Shown here one piece after another: positions 8,640-18,221 of a stretch of DNA of 64,000 bases. How positions within the stretch are numbered: the first letter of the stretch is position 1; every line of letters starts with the position of its first letter. Source of the DNA: Nitricoxidireducens sp046726235 (lineage in GTDB: Bacteria; Pseudomonadota; Gammaproteobacteria; Burkholderiales; Rhodocyclaceae). Below the pieces are notes generated by a model that did not search any database, was not told the origin of the DNA, and was given only the letters and a program-made list of their open reading frames with translations. The stretch spans positions 241,321-305,320 of the forward strand of contig JBKPAD010000006.1 in the NCBI GenBank assembly GCA_046726235.1. Reading direction: 5' to 3'. Both the position numbers and the translations under genes were made by a program.

Positions 8640-8725
8640 TGCAGTCTCCTTGCGTACGGCCGGCGCGCCACGACGGCGCACGGCCAAGGCCGGCGGAAAC
8701 GGCAAACGACGCAAAGAGGAAGAGG

Positions 8726-8748
8726 CGGTCGCGCATCTGCGGCGACCG
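8726..8748 (-). terminator. Possible expression-platform hairpin in riboswitch leader
   Basis: On the minus strand CGGTCGC-N9-GCGACCG forms a 7-bp stem followed by a pyrimidine-rich stretch (CCUCUUCCUCUUUGC). It lies between the aptamer-like RNA and the start codon, where a regulated terminator would be. The U tract is interrupted, so strength is uncertain. Confidence 0.35.
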
Positions 8749-8790
8749 ACGCCCGTGCAAGGAGGGGGCACGAACGTCTTACCTGTCCTG

Positions 8791-8868
8791 GCGGTCCCGC
8801 TGTCGTGGGGTGCTCGCGCACCCGGTAGACCGGTGACTTTGCGTCCCCGCCTTTCGACGGGTTTGCCT
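8791..8868 (-). ncRNA. GEMM-I (cyclic-di-GMP-I) riboswitch-like RNA
   Basis: Read on the minus strand, the leader shows the ordered GEMM-I signature. GGCAAACC comes first. A stem CCCGUC / GGCGGG is capped by a GAAA tetraloop. GGGACGCAAAGUC follows, then the GGUCUA element. A second stem GGGUGC / GCACCC is capped by GCGA, and the 3' part is ACGACAGCGGGACCGCC. The G equivalent to ligand-contacting G20 of the Vc2 aptamer and the A in GACGCA (A47 equivalent) are both present, which fits c-di-GMP rather than the A20-type cGAMP variants. The P1 helix is weak (GGC/GCC only). It sits just downstream of a good promoter and about 150 nt before the gene starting at 8639. Confidence 0.75.
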
Positions 8869-8897
8869 TGTTTCAGTAGGCCAAAAATGTCAGCAGA

Positions 8898-8926
8898 GTA
8901 TAGGGGAGCCGCCGGCCGATGCCAAG
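8898..8926 (-). promoter_or_regulatory. Sigma70 promoter for the riboswitch-controlled gene
   Basis: -35 TTGGCA (8921-8926) and -10 TATACT (8898-8903), each 5/6 to consensus, separated by exactly 17 bp. Transcription would start about 20 nt before the riboswitch-like RNA, the arrangement expected for a leader riboswitch. Confidence 0.75.
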
Positions 8927-8951
8927 TGCTTTGTTTGCCGGCGCACAAAAC

Positions 8952-8988
8952 AAAACGCCCCGCACGGTTCCCCGCGCGAGGCGTTTTT
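8952..8988 (-). terminator. Intrinsic terminator of groES-groEL
   Basis: Arms AAAACGCC (8952-8959) and GGCGTTTT (8980-8987) close a GC-rich hairpin. On the minus strand it is followed by U-rich sequence (complement of AAAACAAAA). It separates the heat-shock operon from the next promoter. Confidence 0.75.
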
Positions 8989-9009
8989 CCCGAAGGAAGG
9001 TGGGCAACG

Positions 9010-9031
9010 GGAGGAAACCTGGGTTTCCTCC
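9010..9031. repeat. Perfect inverted repeat downstream of groEL
   Basis: GGAGGAAACC-TG-GGTTTCCTCC, a 10-bp perfect inverted repeat 26 nt beyond the groEL stop. No T run follows on either strand, so it is more likely an mRNA 3'-end stabilising or processing structure than a terminator. Confidence 0.6.
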
Positions 9032-9056
9032 TGTTCCTTCCAGGGGGATATGGGCA

Positions 9057-10709
<1,653 letters not shown>

Positions 10710-10751
10710 CTAGATTTCTCCTTGAATTCCGTTATTCGCGATCGTCGGCGC

Positions 10752-11042
10752 TCAGGCCTCGACGACGCCCATGATGTCTTCTTCGCGCATGACGAGCAGT
10801 TCCTCGCCATCGACCTTCACGCTCTGGCCGGAATACTTGCCGAACAGCACGCGGTCGCCCGCCTTGACGGCCATCGGACGGACCTTGCCGTCATCGAGGA
10901 TCTTGCCGGCGCCGACGGCGATGACTTCGCCCTGATCCGGCTTCTCGCCGGCCGAATCGGGAATCACGATGCCGCTGGCCGTGGTGCGCTCGGCCTCGAC
11001 GCGCTTGACGATCACGCGATCGTGCAAAGGACGAATTTTCAT
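10752..11042 (-). CDS. groES: Co-chaperonin GroES (Hsp10)
   Basis: A 96-residue lid subunit for GroEL. Recognisable throughout: KIRPLHDRVIVKRVEAE, the mobile-loop region ERTTASGIVIPDSA, and the C-terminal GEELLVMREEDIMGVVE. A strong Shine-Dalgarno AAGGAG precedes the ATG. First gene of the heat-shock operon, with about 70 nt of leader after the CIRCE element. Confidence 0.98.
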   Translation of the reverse strand: MKIRPLHDRVIVKRVEAERTTASGIVIPDSAGEKPDQGEVIAVGAGKILDDGKVRPMAVKAGDRVLFGKYSGQSVKVDGEELLVMREEDIMGVVEA

Positions 11043-11114
11043 GGACTTAGCTCCTTCTTACTCACTAGGTTGAAACAGGGGAATCCTGTGGAAGACGCTG
11101 CGGGGACGAGATTG

Positions 11115-11141
11115 TTAGCACTCGTCGCCGGCGAGTGCTAA
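11115..11141 (-). promoter_or_regulatory. CIRCE operator (HrcA-binding site)
   Basis: TTAGCACTC-N9-GAGTGCTAA, an exact match to the CIRCE consensus inverted repeat. It overlaps the last base of the -10 element and the expected transcription start of groES-groEL, so the repressor HrcA would block initiation at normal temperature. hrcA itself is not in the window. Confidence 0.97.
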
Positions 11142-11169
11142 TAGTAGGGTCAGCCGCCCCGGAATTCAA
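11141..11169 (-). promoter_or_regulatory. groES-groEL promoter, overlapping sigma70 and sigma32 elements
   Basis: Minus strand: TTGAAT-N17-TACTAT fits a sigma70 promoter (4/6 in each box). The overlapping CTTGAA-N15-CCCTACTAT resembles a sigma32 heat-shock promoter. With CIRCE directly downstream, the operon appears to have both positive (RpoH) and negative (HrcA) heat-shock control, as known in several betaproteobacteria. Confidence 0.7.
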
Positions 11170-11214
11170 GAGGCTGATGGAACTTCTTTTCGGCGGGCTG
11201 CCGCCGCGATTAAG

Positions 11215-12666
11215 ATGGCGCCGCCCATGATCTCCTTCCGGAACCTTGCCGCCGGCCTGCTGGCGGCCCTCGCCTGGCTCGGCCAGCCGGCCGCCGCCGA
11301 CAGCCGCATCCCGCCTACGGTCGCGGCTGCCTTGCAGACGGCGGGGATTCCTCCGAGCGCCGTCGCCATCCATGTCCAGGAAACCGGCGCCCCCTCGCCT
11401 CGCCTGACGCTCAACTCCGGGCGGCCGATGAACCCGGCTTCGCTGATGAAGCTGGTGACGACGCATGCCGCGCTCGAGACGCTCGGCCCCGCCTACACCT
11501 GGAAAACCGAAGCGCGCAGCGAGGCGGAGATCGCGGACGGCGTCCTGGCGGGCGACCTGTGGCTGGTCGGCAGCGGCGACCCCAAGCTGACGCTCGAGCA
11601 GTTCTGGCTGCTGCTGCGGCAGCTGCGCGCGCAGGGCATTCGCAGCATTCGCGGCGATCTGGTGCTGGACCGCTCGGCCTTCGAAATCCAGGTCGAGGAC
11701 CCCGGCGCCTTCGACGCACAGCCGATGCGGCCCTACAACGTGAGCCCCGACCCGCTGCTGCTCGGCTTCAAGTCGCTGCGCCTGACGCTGCGCCCCGACG
11801 CCGCCGCGAAGCTGGTGCGCGTGACGGCCGAACCGGCGCCGGCCAACCTCGACCTAGTGAACCTCGTCCGGCTAGGCGCCGGCAACGGCTGCGGCGACTG
11901 GCGCGAGGGCCTGCGCGCCGACGTCTCGCGCCACGGCGAGAACTTCCGCCTCGCGCTGACCGGAAGCTACTCGCCCGCCTGCGGCGAACGCCACTGGAAC
12001 GTCGCCGTGATGCCGCACGCCGACCACGTCCTCGGCGTCTTCCGCCAGCTCTGGGAAGAGCTCGGCGGCCGATTCGACGGCGGCGTGCGCAACGGCATCG
12101 TCCCGGCGGCCGCGCGCACGCTGGCGAGCATCGAGTCGCCGACGCTCGCCGAGATCGTGCGCGACATCAACAAGTTCTCCAACAACGTCATGGCGCGCCA
12201 GCTGTTCCTGACGCTCGGCGCCGAAACCGGCGCGCGCCCGGCGCGGCGCGAGGATGCCGACGCCTTCCTGCGGCGCTGGCTCGACGCGCGCGGCCTCGCC
12301 TTCCCCGAGATGGTGGTCGACAACGGCTCCGGGCTCTCGCGCCGCGAGCGGCTTTCGGCCGACAGCCTCGGCCGCCTGCTGCAGGCGGCCTGGAAGAGCC
12401 CGCTGATGCCCGAATTCGTCGCCTCGCTGCCGCTGGCCGCGGCCGACGGCACGATGAAGAAGCGGCTCAACGGCAACGGCAGCGCGCGCCGCATGCATAT
12501 CAAGACGGGCACGCTCGAAGGCGTCAAGACCATCGCCGGCTACGTGCTCGACCGGCGCGACCGCATGCATACCGTCGTGTTCCTGATCAACCACGCCAAC
12601 GCGCACGCCGGGCAGGCGGCGCAGGACGCCTTGCTGCAGTGGGTCGCCGAAAGCGACGGCAACTGA
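11215..12666 (+). CDS. dacB: D-alanyl-D-alanine carboxypeptidase/endopeptidase (PBP4, DacB)
   Basis: Periplasmic class C penicillin-binding protein (peptidase family S13) that trims peptidoglycan peptides. The 483-residue precursor has a signal peptide (LAAGLLAALAWLGQPAAA) and the three active-site motifs of the family: SLMK with catalytic S76 and K79, SNN in KFSNNVMARQ, and KTG in IKTGTLEGVK. Two ATGs (11215 and 11227) both leave a plausible signal peptide and neither has a clear Shine-Dalgarno sequence, so the exact start is open. It is divergent from groES across 172 bp and lies 40 bp before the phosphate transporter. Confidence 0.92.
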   Translation: MAPPMISFRNLAAGLLAALAWLGQPAAADSRIPPTVAAALQTAGIPPSAVAIHVQETGAPSPRLTLNSGRPMNPASLMKLVTTHAALETLGPAYTWKTEARSEAEIADGVLAGDLWLVGSGDPKLTLEQFWLLLRQLRAQGIRSIRGDLVLDRSAFEIQVEDPGAFDAQPMRPYNVSPDPLLLGFKSLRLTLRPDAAAKLVRVTAEPAPANLDLVNLVRLGAGNGCGDWREGLRADVSRHGENFRLALTGSYSPACGERHWNVAVMPHADHVLGVFRQLWEELGGRFDGGVRNGIVPAAARTLASIESPTLAEIVRDINKFSNNVMARQLFLTLGAETGARPARREDADAFLRRWLDARGLAFPEMVVDNGSGLSRRERLSADSLGRLLQAAWKSPLMPEFVASLPLAAADGTMKKRLNGNGSARRMHIKTGTLEGVKTIAGYVLDRRDRMHTVVFLINHANAHAGQAAQDALLQWVAESDGN

Positions 12667-12706
12667 CGCCGATCCCGCTATCATCGGGGAAACGCGCCCC
12701 TCGCCC

Positions 12707-13750
12707 ATGGACATCGTTTTCCTCCTCGCTCTCGCTGCCGTTCTGGTCGTTCTCGTCTTCGACTACACCAACGGATTCCACGACGCCGCCAACATCGTCG
12801 CCACGGTGATCGCCTCGCGCGCCATGACGCCCGTGCAGGCGGTGGCGATCGTCGGCACCTTCGAGTTCCTCGGTCCGCTGCTCGGCGGCACCGCCGTCGC
12901 CAACACCATCGGCAAGTTCATCACCATGGACGGCGTCGAGCCGACGGCGGCGCTGACCATCATCCTCTGCGGCCTCGTCGGCGCGATCGCCTGGAACCTG
13001 ATCACCTGGCAGCGCGGCATTCCGTCCTCGTCGTCGCACGCGCTGGTCGGCGGGCTGGCCGGTGCGGTGGTCGTCTCGGTCGGCGCCGACCACGTCGTCT
13101 GGGGCTTCGACGAACTCCTCCACGGCCACATCACCGGCGTCATGAAGGTGCTGGCCGCGCTGGTGCTCTCGCCGCTGATCGGCTTCTGGGTCGGCTTCGG
13201 CCTGCAGCGCGTGATGCTGCGGCTGCTGGCCGGCGCACGGCCGACCATGAACCGCAACCTGCGCAACGCCCAGTTCCTCACCGCCGCCGGCCTCGGCTTC
13301 TCGCACGGCGCCAACGACGCCCAGAAGAGCATGGGCATCCTGACGCTGGTGCTGCTGCTGGGCGGCTTCATCGACAGCTTCGAGGTGCCGCTGTGGGTGA
13401 TGTTCGCCTGCGCCAGCGCCATCACGCTCGGCATCCTCTCGGGCGGCTGGCGCATCGTGCGCACGCTCGGCTTCGCCATCTACAAGGTGCGTCCGCTGCA
13501 TGCGCTCGATTCGCAGTGCGCATCGGCGGCCGTGATCTTCACGGCCTCGGCGATCGGCGCGCCGGTGTCGACCACCCACGTCGTCGCCACATCGATCATG
13601 GGCATCGGCGCCGCCGAGCGACCGAAGTCCGTGCGCTGGGCCAAGGCCGGCGAGATCGCCACCACCTGGCTGATCACCATTCCCGGCGCCGCGCTGGTGT
13701 CGGTGCTCACCTACTACCTCCTCTCCGTCTTCAACGGGAGCGCCTCATGA
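12707..13750 (+). CDS. Inorganic phosphate transporter, PiT family
   Basis: Inner-membrane low-affinity phosphate (metal-phosphate) symporter of 347 residues with about ten membrane segments. The two PiT signature repeats are visible: DYTNGFHDAAN near the N-terminus and GFSHGANDAQKSMG in the second half. GAPVSTTHVVA near the end is also typical. Its stop overlaps the start of the DUF47 gene (ATGA), the usual pit-DUF47 pairing, suggesting coupled translation and joint function. Confidence 0.94.
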   Translation: MDIVFLLALAAVLVVLVFDYTNGFHDAANIVATVIASRAMTPVQAVAIVGTFEFLGPLLGGTAVANTIGKFITMDGVEPTAALTIILCGLVGAIAWNLITWQRGIPSSSSHALVGGLAGAVVVSVGADHVVWGFDELLHGHITGVMKVLAALVLSPLIGFWVGFGLQRVMLRLLAGARPTMNRNLRNAQFLTAAGLGFSHGANDAQKSMGILTLVLLLGGFIDSFEVPLWVMFACASAITLGILSGGWRIVRTLGFAIYKVRPLHALDSQCASAAVIFTASAIGAPVSTTHVVATSIMGIGAAERPKSVRWAKAGEIATTWLITIPGAALVSVLTYYLLSVFNGSAS

Positions 13751-14385
13751 ACGACTCCAACTCGCTGCTGGTGCGCATCTTCGAACGCGTCTTTCCGAAA
13801 GCGCCCGACTTCTACACGCTGCTCCACGAACAGAGCCTCCAGGTGGTGCACACCGTCGGCCTGCTGGTGCAGTACATGGAGGTCGGCGACGACACTGTCG
13901 GCGAGCAGATCAAGCAGGACGAGCACGCCGCCGACAAGGTCAAGGTGCGCAACATCCACACGCTCAACGAAGCCTTCTCGACGCCGATCGACCGCGAGGA
14001 CATCTATCGTGCCATCACCACGCTCGACGAGATCGTCAATGGCTGCAAGGACGCCGTCAGCGAGATGAACGCGCTCGCCCTGAAGCCCGACGCCTTCACG
14101 CTGGAAATGGCGCAGTTGCTGCTCGCCGGCGTGAAGTCCCTCGAAGCCGGCTACGCGAAGCTCGGCAAGACACCCGCCGCGGCGGCGGTCGATGCCGACA
14201 TCGCGCGCAAGGCGGAGCGCAAGGTCGAGAAGCTCTACCGCAAGGCGCTCGCCGACCTGTTCCAGGGCGACCAGTACATCCAGATGTTCAAGCGCCGCGA
14301 GATCTACCGCCACCTCACTCACGCCGCGGAACGCATGGCGCACTGCGCCAACACGCTGCACGACATCGTCGTCAAGATGGTCTGA
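13747..14385 (+). CDS. DUF47 family protein (PhoU-like partner of PiT)
   Basis: A 212-residue, all-helical cytoplasmic protein of the DUF47/TIGR00153 family, distantly related to PhoU. It contains the acidic metal-binding-type stretches typical of the group (KQDEHAADKVK near the start and REDIYRAITTLDEI). The ATG at 13747 overlaps the PiT stop by four bases. The family is thought to regulate or stabilise the adjacent phosphate transporter; direct activity is not established. Confidence 0.9.
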   Translation: MNDSNSLLVRIFERVFPKAPDFYTLLHEQSLQVVHTVGLLVQYMEVGDDTVGEQIKQDEHAADKVKVRNIHTLNEAFSTPIDREDIYRAITTLDEIVNGCKDAVSEMNALALKPDAFTLEMAQLLLAGVKSLEAGYAKLGKTPAAAAVDADIARKAERKVEKLYRKALADLFQGDQYIQMFKRREIYRHLTHAAERMAHCANTLHDIVVKMV

Positions 14386-14456
14386 CGAACGCCGGATTTG
14401 CATGGCCGCAGCGAAGCGCGGATGATGGCGGGCCGCAAAACATCCGGAGCATCGCC

Positions 14457-14885
14457 GTGAAGCCCGTTATCGCCGCCCTCGTCACCCTCTGCGCCCTTTC
14501 CGCCGCCGTCCCGCAGGCCGGCGCCACCACCCCGGCCAAGGAAAGCGCCGCAGTCACCACCCCCAGCGGGTTGGTCTTCGAATCCCTGAAGGAAGGCACC
14601 GGCCCGCAGCCGGCCGCGAGCGACGTGGTCCGCGTCCATTACAAGGGCACCTTCCCGGACGGCCGCGAATTCGACAGCTCCTACAGCCGCGGCCAGCCGA
14701 CCGAATTCCCGCTCAACCGCGTCATCAAGTGCTGGACCGAAGGCGTGCAGCGCATCAAGGTCGGTGGCAAGGCGAAGCTGACCTGCCCGCCCGCCATCGC
14801 CTACGGCGAGCGCGGCGCCGGCCGCGTCATCCCGCCCAACGCGACGCTGCAGTTCGAGATCGAACTGCTCGAGATCCGCCGCTGA
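14457..14885 (+). CDS. FKBP-type peptidyl-prolyl cis-trans isomerase, exported
   Basis: A 142-residue periplasmic proline isomerase. A signal peptide (VIAALVTLCALSAAVPQAGA) is followed by one FKBP domain with the expected core: VRVHYKGTFPDGREFDSS, FPLNRVIKCWTEGVQ, and CPPAIAYGERGAG followed by IPPNATLQFEIELLEI. Translation starts at a GTG with CGGAG 7 nt upstream. Length is short because it lacks the N-terminal dimerisation domain of FkpA/Mip proteins. It probably helps fold envelope proteins. Confidence 0.93.
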   Translation: MKPVIAALVTLCALSAAVPQAGATTPAKESAAVTTPSGLVFESLKEGTGPQPAASDVVRVHYKGTFPDGREFDSSYSRGQPTEFPLNRVIKCWTEGVQRIKVGGKAKLTCPPAIAYGERGAGRVIPPNATLQFEIELLEIRR

Positions 14886-14896
14886 TCCGCGCCGCC

Positions 14897-16021
14897 GTGA
14901 GCGACACCCCGAAGATCGCCTGGAGCGAAGGCGACGCACCGCACACGGCGCGCTGGCGGTCCGAGCGCGGCCTGCCGCCGCCGCAGCGCGTCGTCGTCGC
15001 CGACGACCGCATCGACGCCGACACCGCCTGGCGCCTCGCCTGCGAAGGCACCGCCCTGCTCTGGCGCGGCGACTTCCAGAACGCGCGCCAGCTGCTGCAA
15101 GCTATGGCGCGGCGCATCGACCGCAAGCCGCGCAAGGCGCCGGCGAATCCGGCCGACGCCTTCAACCAGCAGCGCCTCGCGCAATCGCAACGCGCACGCA
15201 CGCTCGGCATGCTGCTGCTGCCGTTCGCGGCCGACCATTCGATTCCGCTGCGCCGCGCGCCCGATGTGAGCGCCGCCTGCGCGGAAGCCTACGGCTCCGG
15301 CGGCGAGCCTTACGTCGCCTCGCTGCGCGAACTGCTGGGCCTGATCGGCGCGCACGAGTGGCGCAAGAACGGCATCGCCATCGCGGCGCTCGGCGGCGCC
15401 CGCATCCACCCGCACTACGGCGTGTTTGCGCCGGTGCGCAATGAATATGTCGACCTCGTCGCGAAGGCGCCGCTGCCCTCGAAGGCACTCGCCTTCGACG
15501 TCGGCACCGGCACGGGCGTGCTCGCCGCCATGCTGGCGAAGCGCGGCGTCGCGCGCATCGTTGCCACCGACATGGACCCGCGTGCGCTCGCCTGCGCGCG
15601 CGAGAACATCGAGCGCCTCGGGCTGGCCACGCAAGTGGCCGTCGAAGAGGCCGACCTGTTCCCGGCCGGACGCGCGCCGCTCGTCGTCTGCAATCCGCCC
15701 TGGGTGCCGGCGCGCCCGAGTTCGCCGCTCGAAAACGCCATCTACGATCCGGACAGCCGCATGCTGAAGGGCTTTCTCGCCGGCCTCGCGGAGCATCTGG
15801 AACCCGGCGGCGAAGGCTGGCTGATCCTCTCCGACCTCGCCGAGCACCTGGGCCTGCGCACGCGCGCCGAACTGCTGGCGGCGATCGACGCCGCCGGATT
15901 GAAGGTGCTGGAACGGCTCGATGCCAAGCCGCAGCATCCGCGCGCCGCGGATGCCGACGATCCGCTGCACGCCGCGCGCGCGGCCGAGACGACCTCGCTC
16001 TGGCGCCTCGCGGCGCGCTAA
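14897..16021 (+). CDS. Class I SAM-dependent methyltransferase, HemK/RlmG-like
   Basis: A 374-residue cytoplasmic enzyme. The C-terminal half is a Rossmann methyltransferase with motif I DVGTGTGVLAAMLAKRG, an acidic ribose contact in ATDMDPRALACAREN, and the NPPW motif (VVCNPPWVPARP) that marks N-methyltransferases acting on amide or adenine/guanine nitrogens. The N-terminal half (helical, to about residue 190) is of unknown function. The substrate cannot be told: protein glutamine or RNA/DNA bases are possible. Start taken at GTG 14897 because upstream codons lie inside the FKBP gene; no strong Shine-Dalgarno sequence is seen. Confidence 0.8.
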   Translation: MSDTPKIAWSEGDAPHTARWRSERGLPPPQRVVVADDRIDADTAWRLACEGTALLWRGDFQNARQLLQAMARRIDRKPRKAPANPADAFNQQRLAQSQRARTLGMLLLPFAADHSIPLRRAPDVSAACAEAYGSGGEPYVASLRELLGLIGAHEWRKNGIAIAALGGARIHPHYGVFAPVRNEYVDLVAKAPLPSKALAFDVGTGTGVLAAMLAKRGVARIVATDMDPRALACARENIERLGLATQVAVEEADLFPAGRAPLVVCNPPWVPARPSSPLENAIYDPDSRMLKGFLAGLAEHLEPGGEGWLILSDLAEHLGLRTRAELLAAIDAAGLKVLERLDAKPQHPRAADADDPLHAARAAETTSLWRLAAR

Positions 16022-16028
16022 ACGGGCT

Positions 16029-17492
16029 TCAGAGTCCGAGGTCCTGCCAGATGGCGTCGACACGCCGCTTGACGGCCGCGTCCATCTCGATCGGGCGGCC
16101 CCACTCGCGGTCGGTTTCGCCCGGCCACTTGTTGGTGGCGTCGATGCCCATCTTGCTGCCGAGCCCTGCGACCGGCGAAGCGAAGTCGAGGTAGTCGATC
16201 GGCGTCTGCTCCACGATCGTCGTGTCGCGCGCGGCGTCGACACGCGTCGTCAGCGCCCAGATCACTTCCTTCCAGTCGCGCACGTTCACATCGTCGTCGG
16301 TGACGACGATGAACTTGGTGTACATGAACTGGCGCAGGAAGCTCCAGATGCCGAACATCACGCGCTTGGCGTGGCCGGGATACTGCTTCTTCATGCTCAC
16401 CACCGCCATGCGGTAGGAGCAGCCTTCGGGCGGCAGGTAGAAGTCGACGATCTCCGGGAACTGCTTCTGCAGCAGCGGCACGAAGACTTCGTTCAACGCC
16501 AGGCCGAGCATCGCCGGCTCGTCCGGCGGCTTGCCGGTGTAGGTCGAGTGGTAGATCGGATCGCGGCGCATGGTGATGCGCTCGACGGTGAACACCGGGA
16601 AGTCGGCGACCTCGTTGTAATAGCCGGTGTGGTCGCCGAAGGGGCCTTCCGGCGCCGTCTCGCCCGGCGCGATGAAGCCTTCGAGCACGATCTCGGCCGA
16701 GGCCGGCACCTGCAGCTCGGAGCCGAGGCACTTCACCAATTCGGTCTTGGCGCCGCGCAGCAGGCCGGCGAACTGGTACTCGGAGAGCGAGTCGGGCACC
16801 GGCGTCACGGCGCCGAGGATGGTCGCCGGATCGGCCCCGATGACCACCGCGACCGGGAACGGCTGACCCGGATTCGTCTCGCAATGCTCGCGAAAATCGA
16901 GCGCGCCGCCGCGATGCGCGAGCCAGCGCATGATCAGCTTGTTCGGCGCGATCACCTGCTGGCGATAGATGCCGAGGTTCTGGCGCGGCTTGTTCGGCCC
17001 GCGCGTGACGACCAGGCCCCAGGTGACGAGCGGCCCGGCATCGCCGGGCCAGCAGGTCTGCACGGGCAGGCGCGCGAGGTCGACGTCCTTGCCTTCCCAC
17101 ACCACTTCCTGGCAGGGCGCCGACGACACGATCTTCGGCGCCATGTTGAGCACCTGCTTCAGCACCGGCAGCTTGTCCCAAGCGTCCTTGAGGCCGCGCG
17201 GCGGCTCGGGCTCCTTGAGGTAGGCGAGCAGCTTGCCGACCTCGCGCAGCGCCTCGGTGCTCTCCTCGCCCATGCCGAGCGCGACACGCCGCGGCGTGCC
17301 GAACAGGTTGCCGAGCACCGGCATCGACGAGCCCTTCGGCTTCTCGAACAGCAGCGCCGGTCCGCCGGCGCGCAGCACGCGGTCGCAGATCTCGGTCATC
17401 TCCAGCTTCGGATCGACCTCGACGCCGATGCGCTTGAGTTCGCCGAGCGCCTCGAGCTGGCGCAGGAAGTCCCGCAAGTCCTTGTACTTCAT
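16029..17492 (-). CDS. ubiD: 4-hydroxy-3-polyprenylbenzoate decarboxylase UbiD
   Basis: Prenylated-FMN-dependent decarboxylase of ubiquinone biosynthesis, removing the carboxylate from 3-polyprenyl-4-hydroxybenzoate. The 487-residue length matches the family (E. coli 497). Typical segments include MKYKDLRDFLRQLEALGELK, ETNPGQPFPVAVVIGADPA, GDHTGYYNEVADFPVF and IDATNKWPGETDREWGRP. It needs prFMN from UbiX, which is not in the window. Its ATG overlaps the bioD stop by four bases (ATGA), an unusual operon of a biotin and a quinone gene; ubiA lies 5 kb away. Confidence 0.95.
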   Translation of the reverse strand: MKYKDLRDFLRQLEALGELKRIGVEVDPKLEMTEICDRVLRAGGPALLFEKPKGSSMPVLGNLFGTPRRVALGMGEESTEALREVGKLLAYLKEPEPPRGLKDAWDKLPVLKQVLNMAPKIVSSAPCQEVVWEGKDVDLARLPVQTCWPGDAGPLVTWGLVVTRGPNKPRQNLGIYRQQVIAPNKLIMRWLAHRGGALDFREHCETNPGQPFPVAVVIGADPATILGAVTPVPDSLSEYQFAGLLRGAKTELVKCLGSELQVPASAEIVLEGFIAPGETAPEGPFGDHTGYYNEVADFPVFTVERITMRRDPIYHSTYTGKPPDEPAMLGLALNEVFVPLLQKQFPEIVDFYLPPEGCSYRMAVVSMKKQYPGHAKRVMFGIWSFLRQFMYTKFIVVTDDDVNVRDWKEVIWALTTRVDAARDTTIVEQTPIDYLDFASPVAGLGSKMGIDATNKWPGETDREWGRPIEMDAAVKRRVDAIWQDLGL

Positions 17493-18163
17493 GCTTCCTC
17501 CGCAAGCAGGCGGTCGGCGAATCGCGCGACCGCTTCGGCATCGTTCCGGCGCAGCACATGCAGCGGCACGCCGCCGAGATGCGGTTCGATCGAGGCGACG
17601 GTGTCATCGACGCCGACGCCTTCGGCGCTCTCGCTCAGCAGCAGCGCCGTCGGAACGACTCCGACTTCGCGCAGTGCCGCGAGGGCGCAGAGCGCATGGC
17701 TGACGGCGCCGAGATAAGTGCCGCAGACCAGCAGCGTCGGCAGGCCGAGCGCCGCTATCCAGTCGCGCACCGTGTGCGTCCCGTCGAGCGGCACCATGAC
17801 GCCGCCGATGCCTTCGATCAGCACCTCGTCGTCGTGCGCGCACTCGGCGCGGCACCAGTTCACAAGCGCGTCGAAGTCGATCGCGCGGCCTTCGAGCGCA
17901 GCGGCGCGATCGGGCGACAGCGGTGCCGCAAAGCGCCACGGCGAGATCGCCGCGATGTTGGCCGGCGTCGCCTCGAGCCCGCAGGCGCCGAGCAGCCTGC
18001 CCGCATCGCTAACGGCCGCCTCGACGTCGCTGAAGCCGCTCATGACCGGCTTCAGCGCGCGCACGCGGCGGCCACGCGTGCGCAGCGCGCGGGCGAGGCC
18101 CGCCGTGACCCAGGTCTTGCCCAGGTCGGTCCCGGCTGCGGTGATAAAATGCGCGCGTCCCAT
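17489..18163 (-). CDS. bioD: Dethiobiotin synthetase BioD
   Basis: ATP-dependent carboxylase closing the ureido ring of dethiobiotin from 7,8-diaminopelargonate and CO2. The N-terminal P-loop-like motif ITAAGTDLGKTWVTAGLARAL, LKPVMSGF, and EGIGGVMVPLDG are diagnostic. The protein starting MGRAHFITAAG is 224 residues, the normal size. Two adjacent ATGs (18166, 18163) are both possible and neither has a clear Shine-Dalgarno sequence. A longer in-frame start at 18247 would run into the divergent bioA gene and is unlikely. Divergent from bioA across about 58 bp that must contain both promoters. Confidence 0.92.
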   Translation of the reverse strand: MGRAHFITAAGTDLGKTWVTAGLARALRTRGRRVRALKPVMSGFSDVEAAVSDAGRLLGACGLEATPANIAAISPWRFAAPLSPDRAAALEGRAIDFDALVNWCRAECAHDDEVLIEGIGGVMVPLDGTHTVRDWIAALGLPTLLVCGTYLGAVSHALCALAALREVGVVPTALLLSESAEGVGVDDTVASIEPHLGGVPLHVLRRNDAEAVARFADRLLAEEA

Positions 18164-18221
18164 CATCTCGATGCCGTCTGATTTGGCGTCGCATTGTAGC
18201 GCCCCGACTTCCCTAGGCCGC

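Noticed and set aside
8791..8868. cGAMP-selective (GEMM-Ib) riboswitch
   Set aside because: The position equivalent to residue 20 of the Vc2 aptamer is G, not the A typical of cGAMP-preferring variants.
8640..8948. N-terminal extension of the unknown membrane protein through its leader
   Set aside because: The stretch overlaps the promoter and riboswitch-like RNA, has no protein-like features, and a good Shine-Dalgarno sequence marks the start at 8639.
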